Below are positions 18,443-27,238 of a stretch of 64,000 nt of DNA, one piece after another. Position 1 is the stretch's first letter. Each line of letters begins with the position of its first letter. The position numbers and the translations under genes were made by a program. The stretch covers positions 1 through 64,000 of the forward strand of contig NZ_VWWL01000006.1 of NCBI RefSeq assembly GCF_011752995.1. Reading direction: 5' to 3'. Origin of the DNA: Burkholderia sp. Ax-1724 (GTDB lineage: Bacteria > Pseudomonadota > Gammaproteobacteria > Burkholderiales > Burkholderiaceae). The notes beneath the pieces are model-generated. The model was not told where the DNA came from and ran no database searches. It saw only the letters and a list, made by a program, of their open reading frames with translations.

Positions 18443-18475
18443 GAATACTCCTTGTCCCTATTCAACCGGTTGGAC

Positions 18476-19321
18476 TCACGCAAAGCCGTAGAGCGCCGCG
18501 GGATGGTCGACGAGAATGCGCGTGCGCATCGCCCGGTCGGGTACCCAGCGGTCGAGCAGCGACCGCAACGCGACCGTATCCGCGTTGCCGTGCTCGGTGA
18601 CATGCGGCCAATCGCTGCCCCAAACGAGCCGCTCGGGCGCCTCGCGTACGAAGGCCTCGGCGACCCGCGTCGCGTCCTCGTACGGCGCGCCGGTCAGCGT
18701 GTTCAGATAGGCGCCGGACAGCTTGAGCCAGCAGCGCTCGCGCGCGAGCAGATCAGCGACGACGCGAAATGCCGGATGCGCGGCGCCCTGCTGCGGCGCG
18801 AGTCGCGCGAGATGATCGAACACGATCATGCATGGCAGACGGTTCAGCACGTCGCGATGCTCGACGATCTGATCGCCGGACATATGCAATTGCACATGCC
18901 AGCCCAACCCGGCGATGCGCGCCGCGAGCGGCTCGAGCATATCGACCGTCATCACCGTATCGCGTGCGTTCCAGACGCTAAAGCGCAGCCCGCGCACGCC
19001 ACAGGCGTCGAGTTCACGCAAGGCGGCAAGCGGCGTGTCCGGCGCGACCACCGCGATGCCGCGCGCCGCGCCGCCGAACTGCGCGATGGCATCGACGAGG
19101 CAGGCGTTATCCGTGCCGTAGCGCTTGGCCTGTACGATCACCGCACGCGTCGTGCCGATCTTGCGCTGCACACAGCGATAGTCGTCGACAGTCATGCCGG
19201 TCATCGGTGCTCCGTTGCCGGGCTGCTCGGGAAAGCGCGGATCGTAGATGTGCAGGTGGCAATCGCACGCGCCTTCGATAGACCCACTCATGGTTTCGGA
19301 TGCCTGAAGATTCATCGTCAC
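18476..19321 (-). CDS. Amidohydrolase-family TIM-barrel protein (COG3618, lactonase-like)
   Basis: 281 residues. DCHLHIYDPRFP near the N-terminus supplies the metal-binding His-x-His. Later come QLHMSG, a DHLAR strand end, and WGSDWPH with the catalytic Asp, all typical of 2-pyrone-4,6-dicarboxylate lactonase and sugar-lactone hydrolases. The longest frame starts at GTG 19321 with GGAGA five bases away; ATG 19315 is the alternative. A paralogous protein occurs at 46454. Probable role: opening a lactone or cyclic amide within the amidase/CoA-transferase route. Confidence 0.85.
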   Translation of the reverse strand: MTMNLQASETMSGSIEGACDCHLHIYDPRFPEQPGNGAPMTGMTVDDYRCVQRKIGTTRAVIVQAKRYGTDNACLVDAIAQFGGAARGIAVVAPDTPLAALRELDACGVRGLRFSVWNARDTVMTVDMLEPLAARIAGLGWHVQLHMSGDQIVEHRDVLNRLPCMIVFDHLARLAPQQGAAHPAFRVVADLLARERCWLKLSGAYLNTLTGAPYEDATRVAEAFVREAPERLVWGSDWPHVTEHGNADTVALRSLLDRWVPDRAMRTRILVDHPAALYGFA

Positions 19322-19370
19322 GTTTTCTCCGGTTGATGCGCCCGCTCTGACGGGCGTCCGGTCAGCCTCA

Positions 19371-20666
19371 TCAGCTCAGTTGCCGCCCGCGCGTTTCCGG
19401 CGAGATCAGCACCATCCCCCACGCGAGCAGGAACGCGACCAGCGTGGTCAGCATGCCCATGCGGAAACCGCTCGCCGAGGTGGCCAACGCGCCGATCAGA
19501 TACGGCGCGATCATGCCGCCGATGCGGCCGCCGTTGTAGGCAATGCCCATCGCGAAACCGCGCGCGCTGGTCTTTGGCACCAGTTCGGCGGCGAACGGCC
19601 CCATGCCCGCGAACAGGCCGGTAATGCCCATGCCCGTGAAGAAGCTCGCGACCATCACCGTCGTTTCGCCGCTGCCGGTCACGAACGCGAACACCGCGAT
19701 CGCGCCGATCAGCAGATAGATCGAGAAGGTTGGCTTGCGGCCGATGCGATCGACGAGCAGCGCGAACACCGCGAAGCCGAAGATCGACCCGAGCTGCTGC
19801 GCGAACGTGAAGCTTAAGCTGTGCACGAAGTTGAAGTGCTTGACGGTCAGCAGGAACGTCGGCGTCCACGTAAAAACTGCCCAGTACACGTACTGCACGA
19901 AGAAGATGAAACCGAACGCCTTCGCGAGTCCGCCGAAGTTGCCAGGGCGCAACAGATCGCCGATCTGTCCGCGCTCGCCGCCGGATTGCGCGCGCGATTG
20001 CCATACCGGCGATTCGGGTGTGCGGCGCGCGATCGGATACAGCAGCACGATCGGCAATACACCGAGGCCGTACACCCAGCGCCAGCCGCCGTGATCGAGG
20101 CCGCCCGAGAGGTTTGAAATCAGCGCCACCACACCGATCGCGAGCAGCGAGCCGAGCGGCAGGCCGAACTGCATCATCGCACCGCCCTTGCCGCGATGCT
20201 CGGGCTTCCATGTCTCCGCGACCAGCGCGGCACCCGCGGTCCACGCGCCGCCCATACCGAGGCCCGCAAGCGTGCGCAGCACCGCCAGTGAAACCGGGCC
20301 TTGCACAAACGCGGTGAGCCCAGTGAAGATCGAATAGACGAGAATGGTCAGCATCAGTGTGCGCACGCGGCCAATGCGATCCGCCACCCAGCCGAACGCG
20401 ATACCGCCGACGATCAATCCCGCCGCGGCGATACTGCCAATCGCCCCCGCCTGCGCACGCGTCAATGCGAAGTACGCAATGAAGGCGGGCACGGTCAGCG
20501 AGAACACGAAGATCTCGTAGACCTCGAACAGCCAGCCGAGCCCCGCGAGTGCAAGCACGCGCCACGCGCCGCTTGTGACCTGCCGATACCATGCGACCTG
20601 ACTGGCCGGTCTGGCATCCGTTGCGGATGGGTGCGGAGTCTGGTCCTCCTGTGCTTGCTGCTGCAT
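19371..20666 (-). CDS. MFS transporter (AAHS/metabolite:H+ symporter type)
   Basis: 431 residues with about 12 hydrophobic segments. The A-motif GWVADRIGRVRTL after TM2 and the second-half repeat LLVDRIGRKPTF are clear. Substrate type by overall look is aromatic acid or carboxylate/proton symport. Start at 20666 rather than the in-frame ATG at 20726, because AGGAGA lies eight bases upstream and the conserved part begins soon after. It presumably imports the substrate of the neighbouring amidase pathway. Confidence 0.85.
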   Translation of the reverse strand: MQQQAQEDQTPHPSATDARPASQVAWYRQVTSGAWRVLALAGLGWLFEVYEIFVFSLTVPAFIAYFALTRAQAGAIGSIAAAGLIVGGIAFGWVADRIGRVRTLMLTILVYSIFTGLTAFVQGPVSLAVLRTLAGLGMGGAWTAGAALVAETWKPEHRGKGGAMMQFGLPLGSLLAIGVVALISNLSGGLDHGGWRWVYGLGVLPIVLLYPIARRTPESPVWQSRAQSGGERGQIGDLLRPGNFGGLAKAFGFIFFVQYVYWAVFTWTPTFLLTVKHFNFVHSLSFTFAQQLGSIFGFAVFALLVDRIGRKPTFSIYLLIGAIAVFAFVTGSGETTVMVASFFTGMGITGLFAGMGPFAAELVPKTSARGFAMGIAYNGGRIGGMIAPYLIGALATSASGFRMGMLTTLVAFLLAWGMVLISPETRGRQLS

Positions 20667-20765
20667 GCTGGTGTCTCCTGGGGTGCTCTTGACAATCGGG
20701 GTCTTCGTCGTACCCATTCTGCTCATGCGGCGCGTTGTATGTGTTGTCGCCGTCCTTGCCCTGAA

Positions 20766-21455
20766 TCAGCCTGCTCTCGCTTCGGTATCCTCATAGGTCG
20801 CCGCCATATAGGTCTCGACGATACTCGGCAGATTCATTAATACATGCTCGCGCTTAAGCGCCGCCGCCTGCGAAAAATCACGCGCCTTCAACGCCTGCAT
20901 GATCTTCTTCGTGTATTGCAGCGAGCGGCTCTTGTCGAGCCTGCGCGACAGCAGGTTATAGCGCAGCGGCTCAGCGGTTTCGTAGAGCCGGTTTAGCGCG
21001 TCCTGCAATGGCTTGTTGCCGAGAAACCGCGAACTGGCGTCATAGAAATTGCGGATCTCCTGCACGTACTGTCCGACATTGCGGGTTTCGAACGCCGACG
21101 CCATGCGCTGATGACACTCGTTCATTTCCTTCAGCAGCGGCTTCAGATCGTCGATTTCGCCGAGACTTAGCATCGTGTAGCTTTGCAGCTCGGCGCGCAG
21201 CAGGTACATGTCGCGTATTTCACGCTCGCTGTACAACGTCACGCGAAAGCCGCGCCGCTGGATATGGCTAACCAGACCGCTTTGCTCCAGCAGACGCAAG
21301 GCCTCGCGGATCGGCCCACGGCTGCTGCCATAGCGCCGCTCCAGATCCTGCTCGCGCAGCGGCTGGCCGGGCCGGAACGTGCCGTCGATGATCGAGCGGC
21401 GAATCTGTTCCTTCAGAAAATACGGGATGGTGCCCGGAATCGATACCTGCTCCAT
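20766..21455 (-). CDS. GntR-family (FCD) transcriptional regulator
   Basis: 229 residues. The N-terminal winged helix (IRRSIIDGTFRPGQPLREQD and GPIREALRLLEQSGLVSHIQ) is followed by an all-helical FCD ligand domain. The start overlaps the CoA-transferase stop (GTG at 21458 is an alternative), so the two are co-translated. It probably represses its own operon and the divergent lyase through the palindromes at 22795-22824, with an acid intermediate as inducer. Confidence 0.87.
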   Translation of the reverse strand: MEQVSIPGTIPYFLKEQIRRSIIDGTFRPGQPLREQDLERRYGSSRGPIREALRLLEQSGLVSHIQRRGFRVTLYSEREIRDMYLLRAELQSYTMLSLGEIDDLKPLLKEMNECHQRMASAFETRNVGQYVQEIRNFYDASSRFLGNKPLQDALNRLYETAEPLRYNLLSRRLDKSRSLQYTKKIMQALKARDFSQAAALKREHVLMNLPSIVETYMAATYEDTEARAG

Positions 21456-22651
21456 CACCCGGCATCCTTGTTGACAACGATGCCGGCCGATGCGAGCACC
21501 TCTTCGGTATGCTCGCCGAGCCTCGGCGCGGCGCGTTGCGCGGCAAGCGGCACGGTGCCGAAGCGAAACGGACGCGCGAGTCCGCGATACGGGCCGGCGT
21601 TGTCATGCTGGTAGGTTTCCACGAGCCCTTGAGCGAGTACCTGCGGATGATCGAACATGTCCTCGATATCGCGCGCGGCCGAGCAAGGCACCCGTTCGCC
21701 GAAAATCAGCTCCCATTCCTGCGCCGAATGCGCGCGTAACGCGTCGCGCACGACCGGCACGATTTCGTCCGCGTGCTCGGCGCGCTTTCTGACGGTGTCG
21801 AAACGCGGATCGGCGGCGAGCTGCGGACGCCCGATCAGTTCGCACAGCGCAGCCCAGAAATGCGGCGTGTTGGCCGAAAGATAGATGCTGCCCTCACCCG
21901 TTGGATGCAAACCGGTGATACCGCCCGAGCGCATGTCGCGAAAGCATTCGCGCGGCTCGCTGTCCGCCCATACGAAGCGCGCGGACTGCATCGCGAGCGC
22001 GCTTGCGAGGAGCGACACGCCGACATACTGTCCGTGCCCGGTGCGTTCGCGCGCATACAGCGCCGAAGCGACGCTCGCGGCAAGCATCGCTGCCGCGTAA
22101 TAGTCGACCACCGATCCGTATACGATCTCCGCGTCGCCCGGCGCCCCTTGCAGCGAACAGATGCCGGACATCGATTGCAGCACCTGGTCGTAGCCGGCCT
22201 TGTCGCGCATCGGCCCGGTATCGCCGTAACCGGTGAGCGCACAGTAGATCAGACGCGGGTTGCGCTCGCGCAGCGAGTCATAGGCGATGCCGAGCTTGGC
22301 CGGCACGGCCGGGCGAAAGTTATGCACCAGCACGTCCGCCTGATCGACGAGCTTCATCAGCGCGTCGTGCCCTGCTTCCGTTTTCAGGTCGAGCACGATG
22401 CCGAGCTTGCCGCGATTCACGCCGAGAAAGGCGCGGCTTTCCCGCGGCAGCGTAGAGGGGTAATTGCGCAAATTGTCGCCTTGCGGCGGCTCGACCTTGA
22501 TGATCTCGGCGCCCTGATCTGCAAGCAGCGTGCACCCGTATGGACCCGCGATATAGGCGCTCAAATCCAGCACCTTGATGCCGGCGAGCGGTCCGGCGGA
22601 GTGATCGGCGGTGGCCGGCGTGGCGGCGGATTCGTGCGATGAAGACGTCAT
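21455..22651 (-). CDS. Type III (CaiB/BaiF) CoA-transferase
   Basis: 398 residues from the ATG at 22651. The N-terminal GIKVLDLSAYIAGPYGCTLLADQGAEIIKVEPPQGD is the family hallmark, and VNRGKLGIVLDLKTEAG and VLVHNFRPAVPAKLGI follow. The catalytic Asp is expected in the segment after TGYGDTGPMRDKAGYDQVLQ. An upstream in-frame ATG (22786) adds 45 residues with no family resemblance. It diverges from a CitE-like lyase, the pairing seen in citramalate/malate routes where an acid is activated to its CoA ester and then cleaved. Confidence 0.88.
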   Translation of the reverse strand: MTSSSHESAATPATADHSAGPLAGIKVLDLSAYIAGPYGCTLLADQGAEIIKVEPPQGDNLRNYPSTLPRESRAFLGVNRGKLGIVLDLKTEAGHDALMKLVDQADVLVHNFRPAVPAKLGIAYDSLRERNPRLIYCALTGYGDTGPMRDKAGYDQVLQSMSGICSLQGAPGDAEIVYGSVVDYYAAAMLAASVASALYARERTGHGQYVGVSLLASALAMQSARFVWADSEPRECFRDMRSGGITGLHPTGEGSIYLSANTPHFWAALCELIGRPQLAADPRFDTVRKRAEHADEIVPVVRDALRAHSAQEWELIFGERVPCSAARDIEDMFDHPQVLAQGLVETYQHDNAGPYRGLARPFRFGTVPLAAQRAAPRLGEHTEEVLASAGIVVNKDAG

Positions 22652-22794
22652 GTTGAACTGTGTAAGAGGCAACTGCGGGCAACTGCGCGGTGAATACGAA
22701 GCAGCCCGAAGCAGCCGTGGGTCAGCCGCAAAAACGATGCGCCGGTCGCCGGGCACGAAAACAGCACTCGTGGTTGTGCGGAACACGGTACCAA

Positions 22795-22824
22795 TGTAGA
22801 GTACAGAAAATAAATTGTCTACAA
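22795..22824. promoter_or_regulatory. Probable GntR operators between CoA-transferase and lyase genes
   Basis: Two palindromes lie in the divergent gap: TGTAGAGTACA (22795-22805) and TTGTCTACAA (22815-22824). The second has the T-x-G-T...A-C-x-A form typical of FadR/FCD-type GntR regulators, and the co-localised GntR gene at 20766-21455 is the obvious candidate. The sites are 20 bases apart and lie just upstream of the lyase start. Confidence 0.55.
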
Positions 22825-22843
22825 TTTTTGAGCGAAGCCAACC

Positions 22844-23734
22844 ATGTCATCGAATGCCGGCCATCTACTGATGCGCAGCAAGCTGTTCGTCCCCGCGTCA
22901 CGTCCCGAACTGTTCGCAAAGGCCATGCAAGGCCCTGCCGACGCGATTTCATTCGATCTTGAGGACGCCGTCGAGGAAAGCCGCAAGGCCAGCGCGCGCG
23001 GCACGTTGCGCCAGTATCTGTCGACGCCCGAGGCCAGCGCGGCCGGCAAGACGTTGATCGTGCGCATCAACGCAATCGACACGCCCCACTTTGCCGACGA
23101 CGTAACCGCGTGCACGCAAGACGGCCTTCATATGCTGAATCTGCCGAAGGTCGAAGATCCGGACGCCGTGCGCCAACTGGCGGCGAGGCTCGATGCGCTC
23201 GAACGCGAGCGCGGCATCGCGGCGCCGATCGGCATTCTCGCCAACATCGAATCGCCGCGAGGATTGCGTCACGCAGCGCAGATCGCGCTCGCGCATCCGC
23301 GTGTAAGAGGCTTGCAGGTCGGCTTCGGCGACCTGTTCGGGCCGCTTGGCATCTCGCAGCGCGACACCGCCGCGTTGCAAACGGTCCGCTTGCAGGTACG
23401 GCTCGCGGCGGGCGAAGCCGGCATCGAAGCCTACGACGGCGCTTTCGTCGATATTGCGGATCCCGAAGGATTCACGGCGGACGCGAAATCCGCGTTCGCG
23501 CTGGGCTTCGCCGGCAAGAGCTGCATCCATCCAACCCAGGTCGCACTCGCCAATGACGCGTTCCGCCCCAGCCAGGAAGAAGTGGATCATGCGCTGCGCG
23601 TCGTCGCCGCGGCAAAAGAGGCCCTCGGCGAAGGCGTCGGCGCGTTCAAAGTGGACGGCAAGCTCGTCGACGGACCATTCATCACACGAGCGGAAAAACT
23701 CGCGGAGTTGGGCCGCGCGCTCGGTATGGCGTGA
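22844..23734 (+). CDS. HpcH/HpaI aldolase / CitE-like CoA-ester lyase
   Basis: 296 residues. RSKLFVPASRPELFAKAM and AISFDLEDAVEESRKASAR form the start of the CitE barrel, with the metal-binding Asp/Glu region. IGILANIESPRGLRHA and GFGDLFGPLGIS follow, and the C-terminal GFAGKSCIHPTQVALAN is the CoA-lyase signature. It would split a malyl-, citramalyl- or related 3-hydroxyacyl-CoA into acetyl-CoA (or similar) and a 2-oxoacid. It diverges from the type III CoA-transferase with shared operator sites. Confidence 0.88.
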   Translation: MSSNAGHLLMRSKLFVPASRPELFAKAMQGPADAISFDLEDAVEESRKASARGTLRQYLSTPEASAAGKTLIVRINAIDTPHFADDVTACTQDGLHMLNLPKVEDPDAVRQLAARLDALERERGIAAPIGILANIESPRGLRHAAQIALAHPRVRGLQVGFGDLFGPLGISQRDTAALQTVRLQVRLAAGEAGIEAYDGAFVDIADPEGFTADAKSAFALGFAGKSCIHPTQVALANDAFRPSQEEVDHALRVVAAAKEALGEGVGAFKVDGKLVDGPFITRAEKLAELGRALGMA

Positions 23735-23845
23735 TGAGCCCGCAGCGGGCAATCGATCGCGTTGCCGGCGTTGTCAACTGCACGGTACAGATATTTCCAC
23801 TGCCCCCTCACCTTTTTATATAGGTCTCCTCGAAAGATTGCGACG

Positions 23846-24613
23846 TCATCCCCATACTTCGTCGGGCAGTGGCAGGCCTGCGAGATCGGTGTCGGTGAGC
23901 GGGCCGTCAGGCGCAATGCCGTGGCTCTCCAGCATCAGCATGATCTGGCGCGTGTGTTGCGTCGCGTGCCATGCGGTGCGCTCCAGTACTTCGTGAAACG
24001 GCCGCGTGCCGTAATACGTCGAAACCGTATAGTTCACGTCCGGGTCTTGCTCCGCAGCCCACCACGCATCGAAGCGGCGATGCACGTCGTCGCCCCAGCG
24101 CGCGATATCGTCCGCCGTCCATGTTTCGGGCGGCACCTCGTCGAAGCTCTCGAAGCGCAGCGCGATGCCCTGCGATGCTTCCATCCCCATCCCGGCGATG
24201 CGATACACGTGATAGCAAAGCTGCGCCGGCGTGCGCCGCCGGTTGCGGAACGGCTCGTTCAGCTGTTCGGGCGTGAACTGATGCACGTAGCGCGAAACGG
24301 CGCTCATCACGTGGTCGAGCCGCTGCACCAGCACGGCGGCGGGCAACGGATCGGCGAGCGTCGTGCGCAGGTCGAGAAACTTCACGACATCCTTGAGCGA
24401 TTGCGCGAGCGTGTAATGCTTGCCGATCGACACCACCGGCACGCTGCGCACGCCCAGTTCGAACAGCTCGGCCTGCGCGCGCGGATCGTTGTGCACGTCG
24501 CGCGACTCGTACTCGATGCCCTGCTGCGTCAAAAATTCCTTGGTGCGCAGGCACGACGAGCAGCCGGGCTGCCAGAAGACCTTGATGCGCACGCCAGTCG
24601 CGGTATCAGACAT
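23846..24613 (-). CDS. Glutaredoxin-DinB fusion protein
   Basis: 255 residues in two parts. Residues 1-~80 form a glutaredoxin/NrdH-like domain: VFWQPGCSSCLRTKEFL with Cys18/Cys21, and SVPVVSIGKHY with the cis-Pro. Residues ~95-255 look like a DinB/YfiT four-helix bundle, with His in LCYHVYRIAG and two in AWHATQHTRQIMLML as candidate metal ligands. Such bundles often act in thiol-dependent (glutathione, mycothiol, bacillithiol) chemistry, so the fusion suggests a glutathione-linked transferase. GGAGGG before the inner ATG decides the start. Neighbour is an isochorismatase-like hydrolase. Confidence 0.75.
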   Translation of the reverse strand: MSDTATGVRIKVFWQPGCSSCLRTKEFLTQQGIEYESRDVHNDPRAQAELFELGVRSVPVVSIGKHYTLAQSLKDVVKFLDLRTTLADPLPAAVLVQRLDHVMSAVSRYVHQFTPEQLNEPFRNRRRTPAQLCYHVYRIAGMGMEASQGIALRFESFDEVPPETWTADDIARWGDDVHRRFDAWWAAEQDPDVNYTVSTYYGTRPFHEVLERTAWHATQHTRQIMLMLESHGIAPDGPLTDTDLAGLPLPDEVWG

Positions 24614-24696
24614 GGATCCCTCCATTGCAAAAGCTTGCTTCGGGCCTGCGTGCTCCTGTCCCGCACGCTGGCGGCCCGACCGGTTGAAGCGAAAGT

Positions 24697-25335
24697 TCAG
24701 GCGAGCGCCGCCTGCTTGCCCTTCGCGAGCACGGCCATCGCGTCGGCGCTAGTCATGAGGTCGGCATACTTCTGGCCCATGTCGAAGAGGCTCTGCTCGT
24801 GCGGCGCCTGCGCGCGGTCGCCCACGCAGTCGGTCACGACGATCGGACGCAGCCCGTGCGCGGATGCATCGACGACGCTCGCGCGCACGCAGCCGCTCGT
24901 CGTGCAGCCGGTGACCAGCAGCGTGTCGATGCCCGCGGCCATCAGCCACGACGCGTAGTTGGTTCCGAAGAACGCCGACGAATGGCGCTTTCTCGATACG
25001 TATTCGCCGTCGAGCGGGCTGCACGACGACACGATCCGCGTGTCCGGCGCGTCCTCGGTGAGCTCGCGCAGACGCGGTACCTTCTCGCCGAACGTGCCGA
25101 TATCGAAGCCGCCTTTCTGCGCGGCGAAGTACACATGCGAGACCGGCATGGCCTGCCGGCGCGCGAAGGCGAGCAGCTTCGCCGTCTGCGCGATGGCGTC
25201 GTTGATGTTGTAGCCGCCGAAGCCGTCCTCGCGCGTGAAGCCTTCCTGGAAATCGATCACCAGGACGGCCGTCTTGCGGCCGAAACCGAGCGATTGCCCG
25301 AACTTCTGTTTGACGAAGATATCCGTATCCGACAT
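24697..25335 (-). CDS. Isochorismatase-family cysteine hydrolase (N-carbamoylsarcosine amidase-like)
   Basis: 212 residues with the family triad: Asp28 in AVLVIDFQEGF, Lys116 in SRKRHSSAFFGT and Cys149 in VTGCTTSGCVRASVVDA, with the cis-peptide segment before the Cys. The overall look is closest to N-carbamoylsarcosine amidohydrolase or related carbamoyl/amide hydrolases. GAGGT lies seven bases before the ATG at 25335; the longer frame to 25416 lacks homology. It diverges from a peptide-type ABC importer, so the imported compound may carry the amide or carbamoyl group that it cleaves. Confidence 0.82.
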   Translation of the reverse strand: MSDTDIFVKQKFGQSLGFGRKTAVLVIDFQEGFTREDGFGGYNINDAIAQTAKLLAFARRQAMPVSHVYFAAQKGGFDIGTFGEKVPRLRELTEDAPDTRIVSSCSPLDGEYVSRKRHSSAFFGTNYASWLMAAGIDTLLVTGCTTSGCVRASVVDASAHGLRPIVVTDCVGDRAQAPHEQSLFDMGQKYADLMTSADAMAVLAKGKQAALA

Positions 25336-25671
25336 GTCGACCTCGGCGAGAGAGAGTGAGAGTTGCGGCGGGAATCGGGAACACCACGCCGGCCTCTCAC
25401 CGAAAATTGCATGCAAAAAATCAGAATGTCAACATTAAAACTCACGCTGAATTTGTATGATTTGGTTAGCCACTTCAATAAAAGCCATAAAACCAGAACA
25501 AAAATTAGTCATCTCATCATATTAGATTGAATATCCGTACAAATTACAAAAATAACTTCATGCCGACACCCGAGATTGGTGTTTTGGAGACCTTGCCCCA
25601 CGAATTTTTGTATGCGATTCTGATCTGGTGCTCTCCCGACCGATTCGATCGCTCTCCGACCGGTGTTTGCC
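25336..25671. promoter_or_regulatory. AT-rich divergent promoter region, hydrolase and ABC operon
   Basis: 336 bases without a gene between divergent starts. It is markedly AT-rich at 25405-25560. A perfect 10-bp palindrome TTGCATGCAA lies at 25407-25416, close to the hydrolase start, and several TATTA/TATAT-like boxes lie between 25500 and 25545. The GntR regulator at 31294 is a candidate binder. No precise transcription start can be assigned. Confidence 0.4.
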
Positions 25672-27225
25672 ATGACCACAAAAGCCTCGTGCCACAGCCT
25701 TTCCCGTCGTCAATTCACCCTGGGCGTCGCGGGGGCCGCCGCGCTGAATCTGGTGGCGCCGCTCGCCCGGGCGCAGGGGCAGCCGAAACTCCTGCGCGTG
25801 CGCCTCGGCTCGGACATCGCCAATCTCGATCCGGCGCATATCTTTCAGGTCGAAAACCAGACCGTCGCGACGCATATCTACAGCGGACTCGCGCGCTATG
25901 ACGAGGCGACCAACAAGATCGTCCCGGATCTTGCCTTGAGCTGGGACGTCTCGCAGAACGGCACGGTCTACACGTTCCACCTGCGCAAGAACGTGCAGTG
26001 GCACAAGAACTTCGGCGCGCTCTCCGCCGACGACGTGCGGTTCTCCTTCGAGCGCGTGCTCGATCCGAAAACCGGCAGCAACTATGTCGGGCAACTCGCC
26101 GCCATCGCGAAGATCGATACGCCCGACGCAAACACGGTCGTCATCACACTCAAGGCGCCGAACTCGGGCTTCATGCATAAGGTCACCAACCTGAATCAAG
26201 GCTGGATCGTGAGCCGCAAGGCCGTCACCGAGATGGGAGATCGCAAGCACGCATTGAATCCCGTCGGCACGGGGCCGTTCGTCTTCGAAAGCTGGACGCC
26301 GGGGCAGGAAGTGCGCGTTTCCGCCAACAGGAGCTATTTCGGCGGCCCGCCGAAAGTCGATGGCGTGCTGTTCCGCGTGATCCGCGACGAGAACGCGGCG
26401 GCCACGGCGCTCACCAACGGCGAGATCGATATCTTCTTCGCGCTGCAGGAGCCGGGCGTGATCGCGCGCCTGAAGGACGACCCGAACGTGAAGGTGCACG
26501 ACCGCCCCGCCGATCACACTATCAACTTCGTGCTCAACATGACGCACAAACCGCTCGACGACCTGCGCGTGCGTCAGGCAATCATGTACGGCATCAACCG
26601 CGACGCGATCATCGCCGGTCTCTTCAAAGGCACGAAAGGCCCGGCGTACAGCGTACTCACACCAGCCTTTCTCGAATACACCGAGGACGTACCGAAATAC
26701 GCCTACGATCCCGCCAAGGCGCGCGCGCTGCTCGCCGCAGCCGGGCAGACGGATTTTTCGATGGATGTCATCGGCGTGGGTTTCAGTCCTTACGACAAGA
26801 TCGTCGTGCCGATTGCGAGCGACCTGTCGGCCATCGGCATCAAGACGCGCATCCAGGTACTCGAACGCGGCGCGTACCTGCAGGCGCGCTCGGGCGGCAA
26901 AATCCCGACCGCGATCACCGGCGTGGTCGGCGCGCCCGATCCCGACAACCCGATCATCTCGATGCTCGCGAAGTCATCGTTTCCGCCAGGCCTCAATACC
27001 TCGCATTACGCCGGCGTCGACGACCTGATTGCGAAGGCCGCTGCCGCACAGGACGAAGCGGCGCGCAAGGTCGCGTATCAGAAGATCCTGCAGAAGAGCA
27101 TGACGGACCTTCCGTTGATCCCCCTGTATGCGGACCGGCTGTTCATCGCGCATTCGAACAGGGTTCAAGGCTTCGTGCAGAACTCGCTATTCACGATGAA
27201 CTCATATCCGGTCTCGCTCGCCTGA
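25672..27225 (+). CDS. ABC transporter substrate-binding protein (family 5, peptide type)
   Basis: 517 residues. The N-terminus has a twin-arginine-like signal (SRRQFTLGVAGAAALNLVAP, cleaved near ARAQG). The body matches the SBP_bac_5 family: LRVRLGSDIANLDPAHIFQ, a long central NPVGTGPFVFESW motif and LRVRQAIMYGINRDAIIAGL. ATG 25672 is chosen; a GTG three codons upstream is possible. First gene of a complete importer (binding protein, two permeases, two ATPases), probably for a small peptide-like or N-substituted compound processed by the divergent hydrolase. Confidence 0.92.
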   Translation: MTTKASCHSLSRRQFTLGVAGAAALNLVAPLARAQGQPKLLRVRLGSDIANLDPAHIFQVENQTVATHIYSGLARYDEATNKIVPDLALSWDVSQNGTVYTFHLRKNVQWHKNFGALSADDVRFSFERVLDPKTGSNYVGQLAAIAKIDTPDANTVVITLKAPNSGFMHKVTNLNQGWIVSRKAVTEMGDRKHALNPVGTGPFVFESWTPGQEVRVSANRSYFGGPPKVDGVLFRVIRDENAAATALTNGEIDIFFALQEPGVIARLKDDPNVKVHDRPADHTINFVLNMTHKPLDDLRVRQAIMYGINRDAIIAGLFKGTKGPAYSVLTPAFLEYTEDVPKYAYDPAKARALLAAAGQTDFSMDVIGVGFSPYDKIVVPIASDLSAIGIKTRIQVLERGAYLQARSGGKIPTAITGVVGAPDPDNPIISMLAKSSFPPGLNTSHYAGVDDLIAKAAAAQDEAARKVAYQKILQKSMTDLPLIPLYADRLFIAHSNRVQGFVQNSLFTMNSYPVSLA

Positions 27226-27238
27226 GAGGACACCCGCA

